From CBDTTW01 sp965363675 (GTDB taxonomy: Bacteria > Bacteroidota > Rhodothermia > Rhodothermales > DASSAV01): a DNA stretch of 7,987 bases. The stretch's first letter is position 1. Each line of letters begins with the position of its first letter. Location: assembly GCA_965363675.1 (NCBI GenBank), contig CBDTTW010000141.1:1-7987 (forward strand), given 5' to 3'. The position numbers and the translations under genes were made by a program. The notes beneath the pieces were generated by a model. It saw only the letters and a list, made by a program, of their open reading frames with translations, ran no database searches and had not been told where the DNA came from. Below, piece after piece: positions 1 to 7,933 of this stretch.

Positions 1-1119
<1,119 letters not shown>

Positions 1120-1138
1120 GGAGGCAGAGGTAGTAAGG

Positions 1139-1189
1139 AAAAAAGACGAGGGGTTGTACGTCGTATGGTAAAAAACGACGCCCAACCCC
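1139..1189 (-). terminator. Possible intrinsic terminator or leader hairpin between desaturase and HAMP gene
   Basis: On the minus strand GGGGTTG (1189-1183) pairs with CAACCCC (1156-1150). Inside it, after a 2x2 internal loop, CGTCGT (1180-1175) pairs with ACGACG (1164-1159) around a 10-base loop. Five bases after the stem comes a run of six T (1144-1139). The stem is long and sits between two codirectional minus-strand genes, so it could end the desaturase transcript. The gap between stem and T-run is not canonical, so it could instead be a leader structure for the HAMP gene. Confidence 0.4.
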
Positions 1190-1199
1190 CCGGCTTCAA

Positions 1200-1218
1200 A
1201 TCCGGCGCCCGGCCGGAT
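1200..1218 (-). terminator. Weak hairpin just downstream of the desaturase stop
   Basis: ATCCGGC and GCCGGAT form a perfect 7-bp stem around a 5-base loop, 16 bases after the desaturase stop on the minus strand. It is followed by only three T, so alone it would be a weak intrinsic terminator. It may act together with the hairpin at 1150-1189. Confidence 0.3.
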
Positions 1219-1234
1219 GTGCGGATTGCGTTAC

Positions 1235-2215
1235 TTATGCGGTCACGATGCGGTCGTAGATGAACGCGAAGGAAAAAGACTTCTCCGAGCTTTTCTGGTC
1301 GATGTATTCGGCCACCTTGCGCAGGCGCTCGGGGAGCGCCATGATCCGGTCCTGCGCCTTGCGGCCGGCCTCGTTCAGCCCGGTCAGCAGGCCGATCTTC
1401 CAGTAGTCCAGGGCTTCCTCTACGATGCGCTTGTACTCCCACGGACCGTAGATGCCCATTTTGCGTACGATGTCGGCCATTTCCTTGAAGTGCGGCATCG
1501 AGACGCCCGGCATGTCGATGCTGGGGAGGATGGAGAGCGCCGAGACGAGCGCCCGGTTGGGGTCGAGGCCGAGAATGGACTTGAAGACCGAGCGGTAAAA
1601 GGTGAAGTGCCGCGCCTCGTCGGCGGCGATGCTGGCGAGGATGCCGTTGAGCACCGGTTCCTCGGCCGAGGCCACGCGGCCGGTGTTGCGGTGCGAGAAC
1701 TGCGTGGCGCGCTCCTGAAGCGTGGTGTAGACGAAGACGCGGTAGGGGTCCTTGTCCCAGTCCGGGTCGAAGCCCGAGGACTGGTAGGCGAACTGCATCA
1801 GCTCGACTTCGCGGAAGCGGAACAGGCGGGCGTCGCGGGCATAGTCGCGCAGGATGGCGCCGTGGCGGTCCTCCTCGGCCGTCCACATGAAGTTCCAGGT
1901 TTTCCAGACGCTTTTGCCGCCGAGGTAGCGGTCGAGCAGGCGGTGGAAGTGGGGGAGGCCCTCTTCGGTGAGTAGGTTGAGCACTACGGCCACGCGCACG
2001 GCGTCCGGGACGCCGCGGGCGCGCTCGCGCAGGGCCGCTGCCGCGCGCAGGGCGTCCTCGTCCATGGCCTCATCGGCGGGGAGGAAGTCGTTGGGCATCC
2101 AGAGGCGACGCTTGGCAAGGTGCTGTTCCATCAGGACTTCGACCTCGGGCTCAAGGTGTCGCAGCACTTCGGCCTTGTCTTGCTCCTCGAAGGCGGCGGG
2201 GGCGATTACGTCCAT
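1235..2215 (-). CDS. Soluble acyl-[acyl-carrier-protein] desaturase
   Basis: A 326-residue protein of the ferritin-like di-iron acyl-ACP desaturase family (plant stearoyl-ACP delta-9 desaturase and mycobacterial DesA types), which introduces a cis double bond into ACP-bound saturated acyl chains using O2 and electrons from ferredoxin. All six iron ligands of the castor enzyme can be matched: E84 in LTEE, E115 and H118 in EEDRHG, E168 in QERATQFSH, and E200 and H203 in DEARH. The 53-residue spacing between the second and third ligand sites matches castor as I remember it. No signal or membrane segment is seen, which fits a cytosolic enzyme. The ATG at 2215 was chosen because it gives a normal bacterial family length; the frame stays open far upstream, but that part looks non-coding and overlaps the riboswitch. 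No ferredoxin or reductase gene lies in the window. Exact chain-length and double-bond specificity cannot be told from the sequence. Confidence 0.93.
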   Translation of the reverse strand: MDVIAPAAFEEQDKAEVLRHLEPEVEVLMEQHLAKRRLWMPNDFLPADEAMDEDALRAAAALRERARGVPDAVRVAVVLNLLTEEGLPHFHRLLDRYLGGKSVWKTWNFMWTAEEDRHGAILRDYARDARLFRFREVELMQFAYQSSGFDPDWDKDPYRVFVYTTLQERATQFSHRNTGRVASAEEPVLNGILASIAADEARHFTFYRSVFKSILGLDPNRALVSALSILPSIDMPGVSMPHFKEMADIVRKMGIYGPWEYKRIVEEALDYWKIGLLTGLNEAGRKAQDRIMALPERLRKVAEYIDQKSSEKSFSFAFIYDRIVTA

Positions 2216-2244
2216 AGGATTACTCGGGGTTGCGGGTAAAGGCG

Positions 2245-2259
2245 TTGACTCAGAGTCAA
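2245..2259. promoter_or_regulatory. Perfect 15-bp palindrome, candidate operator of the desaturase gene
   Basis: TTGACTC-A-GAGTCAA is a perfect inverted repeat with a single central base. It lies 30 bases upstream of the desaturase start codon, in or just below the expected promoter. This shape suits binding of a dimeric repressor. No regulator gene is adjacent, and the binding protein is unknown. Confidence 0.4.
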
Positions 2260-2353
2260 GGTACGGCGCAGGTGTTTTGTGAAGAAGGCGTGAAGCGTCT
2301 TGGGTTGTCACGACCTCGCAACGACTGGTGTTATAGCGGTCATTCTCGGGATT

Positions 2354-2392
2354 CGCCTTAAAAATTGACGCGTCACCGCTTGTGCTAAGGCG
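2354..2392. promoter_or_regulatory. Nested palindromes overlapping the riboswitch promoter
   Basis: CGCCTTA (2354-2360) and TAAGGCG (2386-2392) form a perfect 7-bp inverted repeat 25 bases apart. Between them sits the perfect 10-bp palindrome TGACGCGTCA (2366-2375). The right arm abuts the proposed -35 box (2380-2385), so a bound protein could control the methionine operon promoter. The function is inferred from position only. Confidence 0.3.
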
Positions 2393-2407
2393 GACGCGGC
2401 GTATATT
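2380..2407 (+). promoter_or_regulatory. Sigma70-like promoter of the SAM riboswitch and methionine operon
   Basis: A -35-like TTGTGC (2380-2385) and a -10 TATATT (2402-2407) are separated by 16 bases. Transcription would begin near 2413-2415, about 20 bases before the first riboswitch helix. The location fits well; the -35 box is only a partial consensus match. Confidence 0.55.
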
Positions 2408-2433
2408 GGCGGCATGAAACGATGTTTCTAGCA

Positions 2434-2552
2434 GCTCATCCAGAAGGGTGGAGGGAGTAGGCCCTGTGAAACCCTGGCAACCGGCTGGCGCGACTTGTCG
2501 CGTAAGACACGGTGCCAATTCCTGCCTCGCAGCGATGCGGGGGTAGATGAGC
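2434..2552 (+). promoter_or_regulatory. SAM-I (S-box) riboswitch aptamer
   Basis: The S-box consensus is clear: CTCATCCAGAAGGGTGGAGG, then GGCCCTGTGAAACCCTGGCAACC in pieces at 2460-2482, and GGTGCCAATTCC at 2511-2522. P1 is GCTCATC (2434-2440) with GATGAGC (2546-2552). P2 pairs GGGT (2446-2449) with ACCC (2471-2474) and AGGG (2452-2455) with CCCT (2462-2465). The P3 end is closed by CGCGAC/GTCGCG near 2490-2502, and P4 pairs CCTCGC (2525-2530) with GCGGGG (2537-2542). The family binds S-adenosylmethionine and usually switches methionine genes off. Here it precedes metY-metX-aspartate kinase-asd, which matches that role. Confidence 0.96.
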
Positions 2553-2590
2553 GGAGGAGACTTTTGCAAGTCCCGTCCCGGGCGTGCACA

Positions 2591-2624
2591 CCTCTTCCGC
2601 AAATCGGTGCGGAGGAGGTTTTTT
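2591..2624 (+). terminator. Riboswitch-controlled intrinsic terminator
   Basis: CCTCTTCCGC (2591-2600) pairs with GCGGAGGAGG (2609-2618) in a 10-bp stem with one G-U pair and an 8-base loop, followed directly by six T (2619-2624). The 5' arm can alternatively pair with GCGGAGGAG at 2551-2559, next to and overlapping the P1 3' strand, which gives a mutually exclusive antiterminator. With SAM bound, P1 forms, the antiterminator is blocked and transcription should stop here. Confidence 0.92.
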
Positions 2625-2823
2625 ATTGCCTCGCCGCCTCGGTTTACATCGGCCTGCGTTCTCAGGCCCCCTGCGCCGCCCGGCGCCCTTCTGGATGATG
2701 CTTCGGAAGCATCGCGTGGTGATGGTGTAAGTTGATGCGCGCAACCGAGGAGACTCGGCAACTGCCCGCGCCGCGCTCTACCGACCTGTTTCGTCATTTA
2801 TCCTTCCAGAAGAGGCCGTATCC
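2625..2823 (+). other. Long structured leader between riboswitch terminator and metY
   Basis: About 200 bases with no convincing gene. Four local hairpins are visible: GGCCTG/CAGGCC (2651-2668), GCGCC/GGCGC (2673-2686), GATGCTT/AAGCATC (2697-2713) and CCGAG/CTCGG with a GAGA tetraloop (2745-2758). None is followed by a T-run. A 30-codon frame from ATG 2735 ends with TGA at 2825-2827, overlapping the metY start as ATGA; it may be a chance frame or a translationally coupled leader peptide. An AGAGG sequence at 2811-2815 lies 8 bases before the metY ATG and can serve as its ribosome binding site. Confidence 0.5.
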
Positions 2824-4158
2824 ATGAGCAGCAACGGACAGCAACGCAAACTCCACTTCGACACGCTCCAGGTGCACGCCGGACAGGCGCCCGCCCCCGG
2901 CACCAATGCCCGCGCCGTGCCGATCTACGCGTCCACCTCCTACGTATTCGACAGCGCCGAGCATGGGGCCAACCTGTTTGCGCTGAAGGAGTTCGGCAAC
3001 ATCTACACCCGCATCATGAACCCCACCACGGACGTTTTCGAGCAGCGCATCGCGGCGCTCGAAGGCGGCGTGGCGGCGCTGGCGACCTCCAGCGGCCAGG
3101 CGGCGCAGTTCCTCGCCCTGACGACGATCGCCGAGGCGGGCGATAACATCGTCTCGACGAGCTTCCTGTACGGCGGCACCTACAACCAGTTCAAGGTGGC
3201 TTTCCCGCGCCTGGGCATCAACGTACGCTTTGCCGACGGCGACGATGCCGATTCCATCGAAAGCCTGATCGACGACAAGACGAAGGCGGTCTATCTGGAG
3301 ACGATGGGCAACCCGCGCTTCAATATTCCCGACTTCAAGCGCATCGCCGAGATTGCGCACAAGCACGGCGTACCGCTCGTCGTGGACAACACGTTCGGCG
3401 CGGCAGGCTACCTGTTCCGCCCCATCGAGCACGGCGCGGATATCGTCGTCGAGAGCGCCACCAAGTGGATCGGTGGGCACGGCACGACGGTGGGCGGGGT
3501 GATCGTGGACGCGGGCACGTTCCCGTGGAATAACGGCCGCTTCCCGACGTTCACGGAGCCCTCGCCGGGCTACCACGGCCTCAAGTTCTGGGACGTGTTC
3601 GGCTCGGGCGGCGTGCTCGGCGCCAACGTGGCCTTCATCATCCGCGCCCGCGTCGAGGGGCTGCGCGACCTGGGGCCGAGCCAGAACCCGTTCGGTTCGT
3701 TCCTGCTGCTTCAGGGCCTCGAAACGCTCTCGCTGCGGGTCGAGCGGAGCGCGCAGAACGCCCTCAAGCTGGCGCAGTGGCTCAAGGACCAGCCGCAGGT
3801 CGAGTGGGTCAGCTATCCCGGCCTCGAAGACCACCCGTACCACGAGCGCGCCAAGCAGTACCTGACCAACGGCTTCGGCTGCGTGCTGGCCTTCGGCGTC
3901 AAGGGCGGCGTCGAGGCGGGCCGGGCCTTCGTCACGAACGTGAAGCTCGCCAGCCACCTGGCGAACGTCGGCGACTCCAAGACGCTCGTCATCCACCCGG
4001 CCAGCACGACGCACCAGCAGCTTTCGGAAGAAGAGCAGTTGGCCGCCGGCGTCACGCCGGACCTGGTGCGCGTCTCGGTGGGCATCGAGCACATCGACGA
4101 CATCATCGCGGACGTGCAGGGCGCGCTGGCGGCGGTGGGTCAGGCGGCGCAGGCCTAG
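2824..4158 (+). CDS. metY: O-acetylhomoserine sulfhydrylase (O-acetylhomoserine aminocarboxypropyltransferase)
   Basis: A 444-residue PLP enzyme of the Cys/Met metabolism family. It makes homocysteine (and acetate) from O-acetylhomoserine and sulfide in the cytosol, so sulfur enters methionine directly without cystathionine. Visible family signs: YTRIMNPT (61-68) with the cofactor-phosphate-binding Tyr and Arg, SSGQAA (89-94), VVDNTF with Asp188 expected to contact the pyridine nitrogen, and the PLP lysine K214 in ESATKWIGGHGT. The length fits MetY (about 430-440) rather than the shorter cystathionine gamma-synthases (about 380-400). The insert between the PLP lysine and the C-terminal domain (GYHGLKFWDVFG) is also MetY-like. 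It is the first gene behind the SAM riboswitch and is followed 12 bases later by metX, which supplies its substrate. A weak AGAGG ribosome binding site supports ATG 2824. Confidence 0.96.
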   Translation: MSSNGQQRKLHFDTLQVHAGQAPAPGTNARAVPIYASTSYVFDSAEHGANLFALKEFGNIYTRIMNPTTDVFEQRIAALEGGVAALATSSGQAAQFLALTTIAEAGDNIVSTSFLYGGTYNQFKVAFPRLGINVRFADGDDADSIESLIDDKTKAVYLETMGNPRFNIPDFKRIAEIAHKHGVPLVVDNTFGAAGYLFRPIEHGADIVVESATKWIGGHGTTVGGVIVDAGTFPWNNGRFPTFTEPSPGYHGLKFWDVFGSGGVLGANVAFIIRARVEGLRDLGPSQNPFGSFLLLQGLETLSLRVERSAQNALKLAQWLKDQPQVEWVSYPGLEDHPYHERAKQYLTNGFGCVLAFGVKGGVEAGRAFVTNVKLASHLANVGDSKTLVIHPASTTHQQLSEEEQLAAGVTPDLVRVSVGIEHIDDIIADVQGALAAVGQAAQA

Positions 4159-4170
4159 GGGCCTACCGGC

Positions 4171-5250
<1,080 letters not shown>

Positions 5251-5255
5251 AGGTG

Positions 5256-6164
5256 ATGAAGTTTGGCGGCACGTCGGTAGGCGCGCCGGATCGGCTGAAA
5301 CGGGTCGTCGAGATCGTCGTCCGGGCGGCGCGCACGCACCGGGTCGTCGTGATCGCTTCGGCGGCCTCGGGCGTAACCGACAGCCTCGTAGGACTGTGGA
5401 AAAACTGGGACGACCGCGACGAAGCGGCCTTCGCCGAGGCGTTGCGCGTGCGCCACGCCGAGCTGGCGGCGGCCGTCGTCTCGGCGCCGGGGCTGGCCGA
5501 GTACCTGGCCGTGCTGGAGGACCATCTGGAGCGCCTGCACGCGATCTTCCGCCGGATCGGGGCCGAGGGCAAGACCGACGCGTTGTACGACGCGCTCATC
5601 GCCGCCGGCGAGCGCTTCTCCGTGCCCCTCGTGAGCCTGGCGCTCCGCGAGGCGGGCCTGGTCTCGGCGCCGGTCGATGCCGCGCGGCTCATCCGCACCG
5701 ACGACACGTTCAGCGAAGCCAACGTCGATCTCAAGACCACCGTCAAGCAGGTGCAGCGCTGGCGCCGCACGCTGGCCCCCGGCTGCGTGCCCGTCGTGAC
5801 GGGCTTCATCGGCAGCACCCCCGAGGGCGCCACGACGACCCTCGGGCGCGGCGGCAGCGACTACTCGGCGGCGCTGCTGGCGTGCGCCCTCCGCGCCTCG
5901 GTGCTGGAGCGCTGGACCGATGTGGACGGCATCTACACCGACGACCCGCGCAAAAACCAGCACGCGACGCGCCTGGCGAGCATCGTGCTCGAAGAAGCGT
6001 GGGCGTGGAACCATGCCGGCAAGCTTGGCATGCACCGCAAGGCGCTCGACCCGCTCGTGGAGCTGGGCATCCCGGTGCACGTCCGCTCGACGGCCACGCC
6101 CGACCTTCCGGGAACGCTCATCGTGCCGGCGGGCCACGACATCGCGCATGCCGCCGTAGGCTAG
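5256..6164 (+). CDS. Aspartate kinase, catalytic domain only (no ACT domains)
   Basis: The protein phosphorylates aspartate to aspartyl-4-phosphate, the first step of the Lys/Thr/Met pathway. Kinase signs from ATG 5256 (302 residues): KFGGTSVG (2-9), substrate-region GERFS (118-122), LGRGGSDYSAA (196-206), WTDVDGIYTDDPR (220-232) and RSTATPDLPGTLI (277-289). The protein stops 13 residues after this last motif, where a normal enzyme (about 400-450 residues) would continue into two ACT domains. So it may lack Lys/Thr feedback. The usual FGAKVLHP segment reads AGKLGMHRK (254-262), a clear departure. Start: an ATG at 5181 would overlap metX by 70 bases and add 25 residues unlike any kinase, so it is unlikely. 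Aspartate kinases normally begin M-K-V-x-KFGG, which places the initiator at CTG 5247 (CTGA overlap with the metX stop); GTG 5253 and ATG 5256 are the conventional choices. The gene lies between metX and asd. Confidence 0.88.
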   Translation: MKFGGTSVGAPDRLKRVVEIVVRAARTHRVVVIASAASGVTDSLVGLWKNWDDRDEAAFAEALRVRHAELAAAVVSAPGLAEYLAVLEDHLERLHAIFRRIGAEGKTDALYDALIAAGERFSVPLVSLALREAGLVSAPVDAARLIRTDDTFSEANVDLKTTVKQVQRWRRTLAPGCVPVVTGFIGSTPEGATTTLGRGGSDYSAALLACALRASVLERWTDVDGIYTDDPRKNQHATRLASIVLEEAWAWNHAGKLGMHRKALDPLVELGIPVHVRSTATPDLPGTLIVPAGHDIAHAAVG

Positions 6165-6209
6165 GCGCCCGCTTCCATTCCATCACACCAGCCAACACCA
6201 ACTACGTAA

Positions 6210-7292
6210 ATGGATAGAAAGTACCGTGTAGGGGTTCTCGGCGCGACCGGCGCCGTAGGTCAGAAGTTCATCGAGCTGCTCGACGGGCACCCGTGGTTCG
6301 AGATCGCGGCCCTGGCCGCTTCCGAGCGCTCGGCGGGCAAGAAGTACGCCGAGGCCGCCAACTGGATCGGCGGGCGCGCCATCCCGAAAGAGATCGCCGA
6401 GCAGGAAGTCGTGGAGGCCGTTCCGGGCTTCGACTGCGACTTCGTGTTCTCCGGGCTCGATGCGGCCGTGGCGGCCGACATCGAGCGGGCCTTCGCCGAG
6501 GCGGGCTACCCGGTCATCACCAATGCGCGCAACTTCCGGATGCAGGAGGACGTGCCGCTGCTCATCCCCGAGGTCAACCCCGACCACACGGCGCTCGTCG
6601 AGCGGCAGGAGTGGCAGCGCAACGGCGGCTTCATCGTGACCAACCCTAACTGCTCGACGGTGGGCCTCGTGTGCGCGCTGCGGCCGCTCGTGGACGCCTT
6701 CGGCGTCGAGGCGGTGCAGGTCACGACGATGCAGGCGCTCTCGGGGGCGGGCTACCCCGGCGTCTCGTCGCTCGACGCCCTGGGCAACGTGGTGCCCTAC
6801 ATCGGCGGCGAAGAAGAGAAAATGGCCGTAGAGCCGCGCAAGCTGCTCGGGACGCTCTCCGACGGCAAGGTGGAGTTCGCCGATCTGCGCATCAGCGCGC
6901 AGTGCAACCGCGTGCCGGTGCTCGACGGCCACACCGAAGCCATTTCGGTGAAGCTCGGTCGCAGCGCCTCGGCGGAGGAGGTGCGCGAGGCCATCGAAAG
7001 CTGGAAAAGCCCCATCGACGGTTTCAACCTGCCCACGTCCCCCGAGCGCGTGCTTCAGGTCTTCGACGACCCGCGCTTCCCGCAGCCGCGCCGCAACGCC
7101 GAGCTGGGGCGCGGCATGACCGTCTCGATAGGCCGCATCCGCCCGTGCGCCGTCCTCGACGTGAAGTTCGTGGCGCTCGTGCACAACACCATCCGGGGGG
7201 CCGCCGGCGGCGCGGTGCTCAACGCGGAACTGCTGATTCACCAGGGGCTGCTCTCGCACCGCGACGTGCGGGCGGCGGGGGCTACGGCCTGA
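6210..7292 (+). CDS. asd: Aspartate-semialdehyde dehydrogenase (archaeal/fungal Hom2 type)
   Basis: A 360-residue NADP-dependent dehydrogenase that reduces aspartyl-4-phosphate to aspartate-4-semialdehyde, the step directly after the kinase encoded upstream. The N-terminal nucleotide-binding loop is GATGAVG (11-17). The catalytic cysteine is C148 in NPNCST and the active-site histidine is H241 in DGHTEAI. SAGKKY (41-46), SGAGYPG (178-184), IGGEEEKM (198-205), AQCNRV (230-235) and VHNTIRGAAGG (324-334) resemble yeast Hom2 and archaeal enzymes, whereas the common bacterial form has NCTT at the cysteine. The gene begins 45 bases after the kinase. The spacer is rich in A and C and has no Shine-Dalgarno sequence. 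The product branches to lysine, threonine and methionine, so its place in a SAM-controlled operon is notable. Confidence 0.96.
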   Translation: MDRKYRVGVLGATGAVGQKFIELLDGHPWFEIAALAASERSAGKKYAEAANWIGGRAIPKEIAEQEVVEAVPGFDCDFVFSGLDAAVAADIERAFAEAGYPVITNARNFRMQEDVPLLIPEVNPDHTALVERQEWQRNGGFIVTNPNCSTVGLVCALRPLVDAFGVEAVQVTTMQALSGAGYPGVSSLDALGNVVPYIGGEEEKMAVEPRKLLGTLSDGKVEFADLRISAQCNRVPVLDGHTEAISVKLGRSASAEEVREAIESWKSPIDGFNLPTSPERVLQVFDDPRFPQPRRNAELGRGMTVSIGRIRPCAVLDVKFVALVHNTIRGAAGGAVLNAELLIHQGLLSHRDVRAAGATA

Positions 7293-7315
7293 CGTTTTTC
7301 CTTCGACCGACGCTT

Positions 7316-7864
7316 ATGATGACGGTACGACCCGCCCTGCCCGGAGACGCCGAAGCGCTCGAAGCGCTCTGGCATCGGCTGCTGGAGGAGCAAGGCGCGC
7401 TCGACGGGCGCCTTCAGGCCGCCGCCGACGCGCGGTCGCGGTGGCGCAACGACTTTCCGGGCTGGGTCGCGGGCGACCGGTCGCACCGTTTGTTCGCCGC
7501 CGAGGACGAGGGCGGCGCCGTCGTCGGCTTTGCCGGGGCGATGCTGTGGGCGCCGCCCCCGATCTACGAAGGCGGCCTAGAGGTGTACCTGAACGAGATT
7601 TACGTAGCCCCGCCGGCGCGCCGCAAAGGGGCGGGGCGTGCGCTCGTAGAGGCCGTGCGGGCGTGGGCCGCCGAGAAGGGCGGCGCGCGCCTGCGCTTCG
7701 GGGTGCTGGAGGCTAACGCCGCCGGGCAGGCGTTCTGGAAAGCGTGCGGCGCCCGCCCGTTCGTCGTCACGATGACGCTGGAAACGCCCGCCCCGGCCGC
7801 CCCTGCCGCCCGCTCCGGCAAGCCGGGTCTGGGCTTTCTGGGAGGCGCGAAAACGCGACCGTGA
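7316..7864 (+). CDS. GNAT-family N-acetyltransferase, substrate unknown
   Basis: A 182-residue protein (181 if the second of two adjacent ATG codons is used). It has the GNAT fold signs: an N-terminal strand TVRPALPGD, a central strand YLNEIYVAP (91-99), and the acetyl-CoA pyrophosphate loop RRKGAGRAL (102-110) matching R/Q-x-x-G-x-G/A. It also has the C-terminal EANAAGQAFWKACGARP (132-148) typical of the last helix and strand. Such enzymes move acetyl from acetyl-CoA to an amine of a small molecule or protein. The last 25 or so residues are rich in Pro, Ala and Gly and look disordered. It starts 23 bases after asd on the same strand and probably shares its transcript. A role in methionine metabolism is not shown; it may be only a passenger gene. 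Confidence 0.8.
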   Translation: MMTVRPALPGDAEALEALWHRLLEEQGALDGRLQAAADARSRWRNDFPGWVAGDRSHRLFAAEDEGGAVVGFAGAMLWAPPPIYEGGLEVYLNEIYVAPPARRKGAGRALVEAVRAWAAEKGGARLRFGVLEANAAGQAFWKACGARPFVVTMTLETPAPAAPAARSGKPGLGFLGGAKTRP

Positions 7865-7889
7865 GGATCGTGTTAAGCGCCCGGCAGTC

Positions 7890-7918
7890 TTGACCGCCGC
7901 CGGATGCGTTCGTATACT
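7890..7918 (+). promoter_or_regulatory. Sigma70-type promoter of the tRNA-Gly gene
   Basis: A -35 box TTGACC (7890-7895) and a -10 box TATACT (7913-7918) are separated by exactly 17 bases, a near-consensus promoter. Transcription would start near 7925, about 9 bases before the mature tRNA 5' end. Confidence 0.8.
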
Positions 7919-7933
7919 AGCACTCCCAAGCGC

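Noticed and set aside
2330..2335. TATAAC on the minus strand as a desaturase -10 box
   Set aside because: No acceptable -35 box lies 16-18 bases upstream, and the resulting leader would be over 100 bases long; too weak to annotate.
2547..2735. A 62-codon plus-strand frame beginning in the riboswitch P1 3' strand
   Set aside because: It runs through the terminator hairpin, has no ribosome binding site, and its Arg-rich product resembles nothing known.
2216..2797. N-terminal extension of the desaturase frame up to 2797
   Set aside because: The frame stays open by chance through the riboswitch and promoter. The translated extension resembles no desaturase, and ATG 2215 gives the normal family length.
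7290..7300. T-run after the asd stop codon as a terminator
   Set aside because: No stable hairpin precedes the five T, and the GNAT gene starts only 23 bases after asd.
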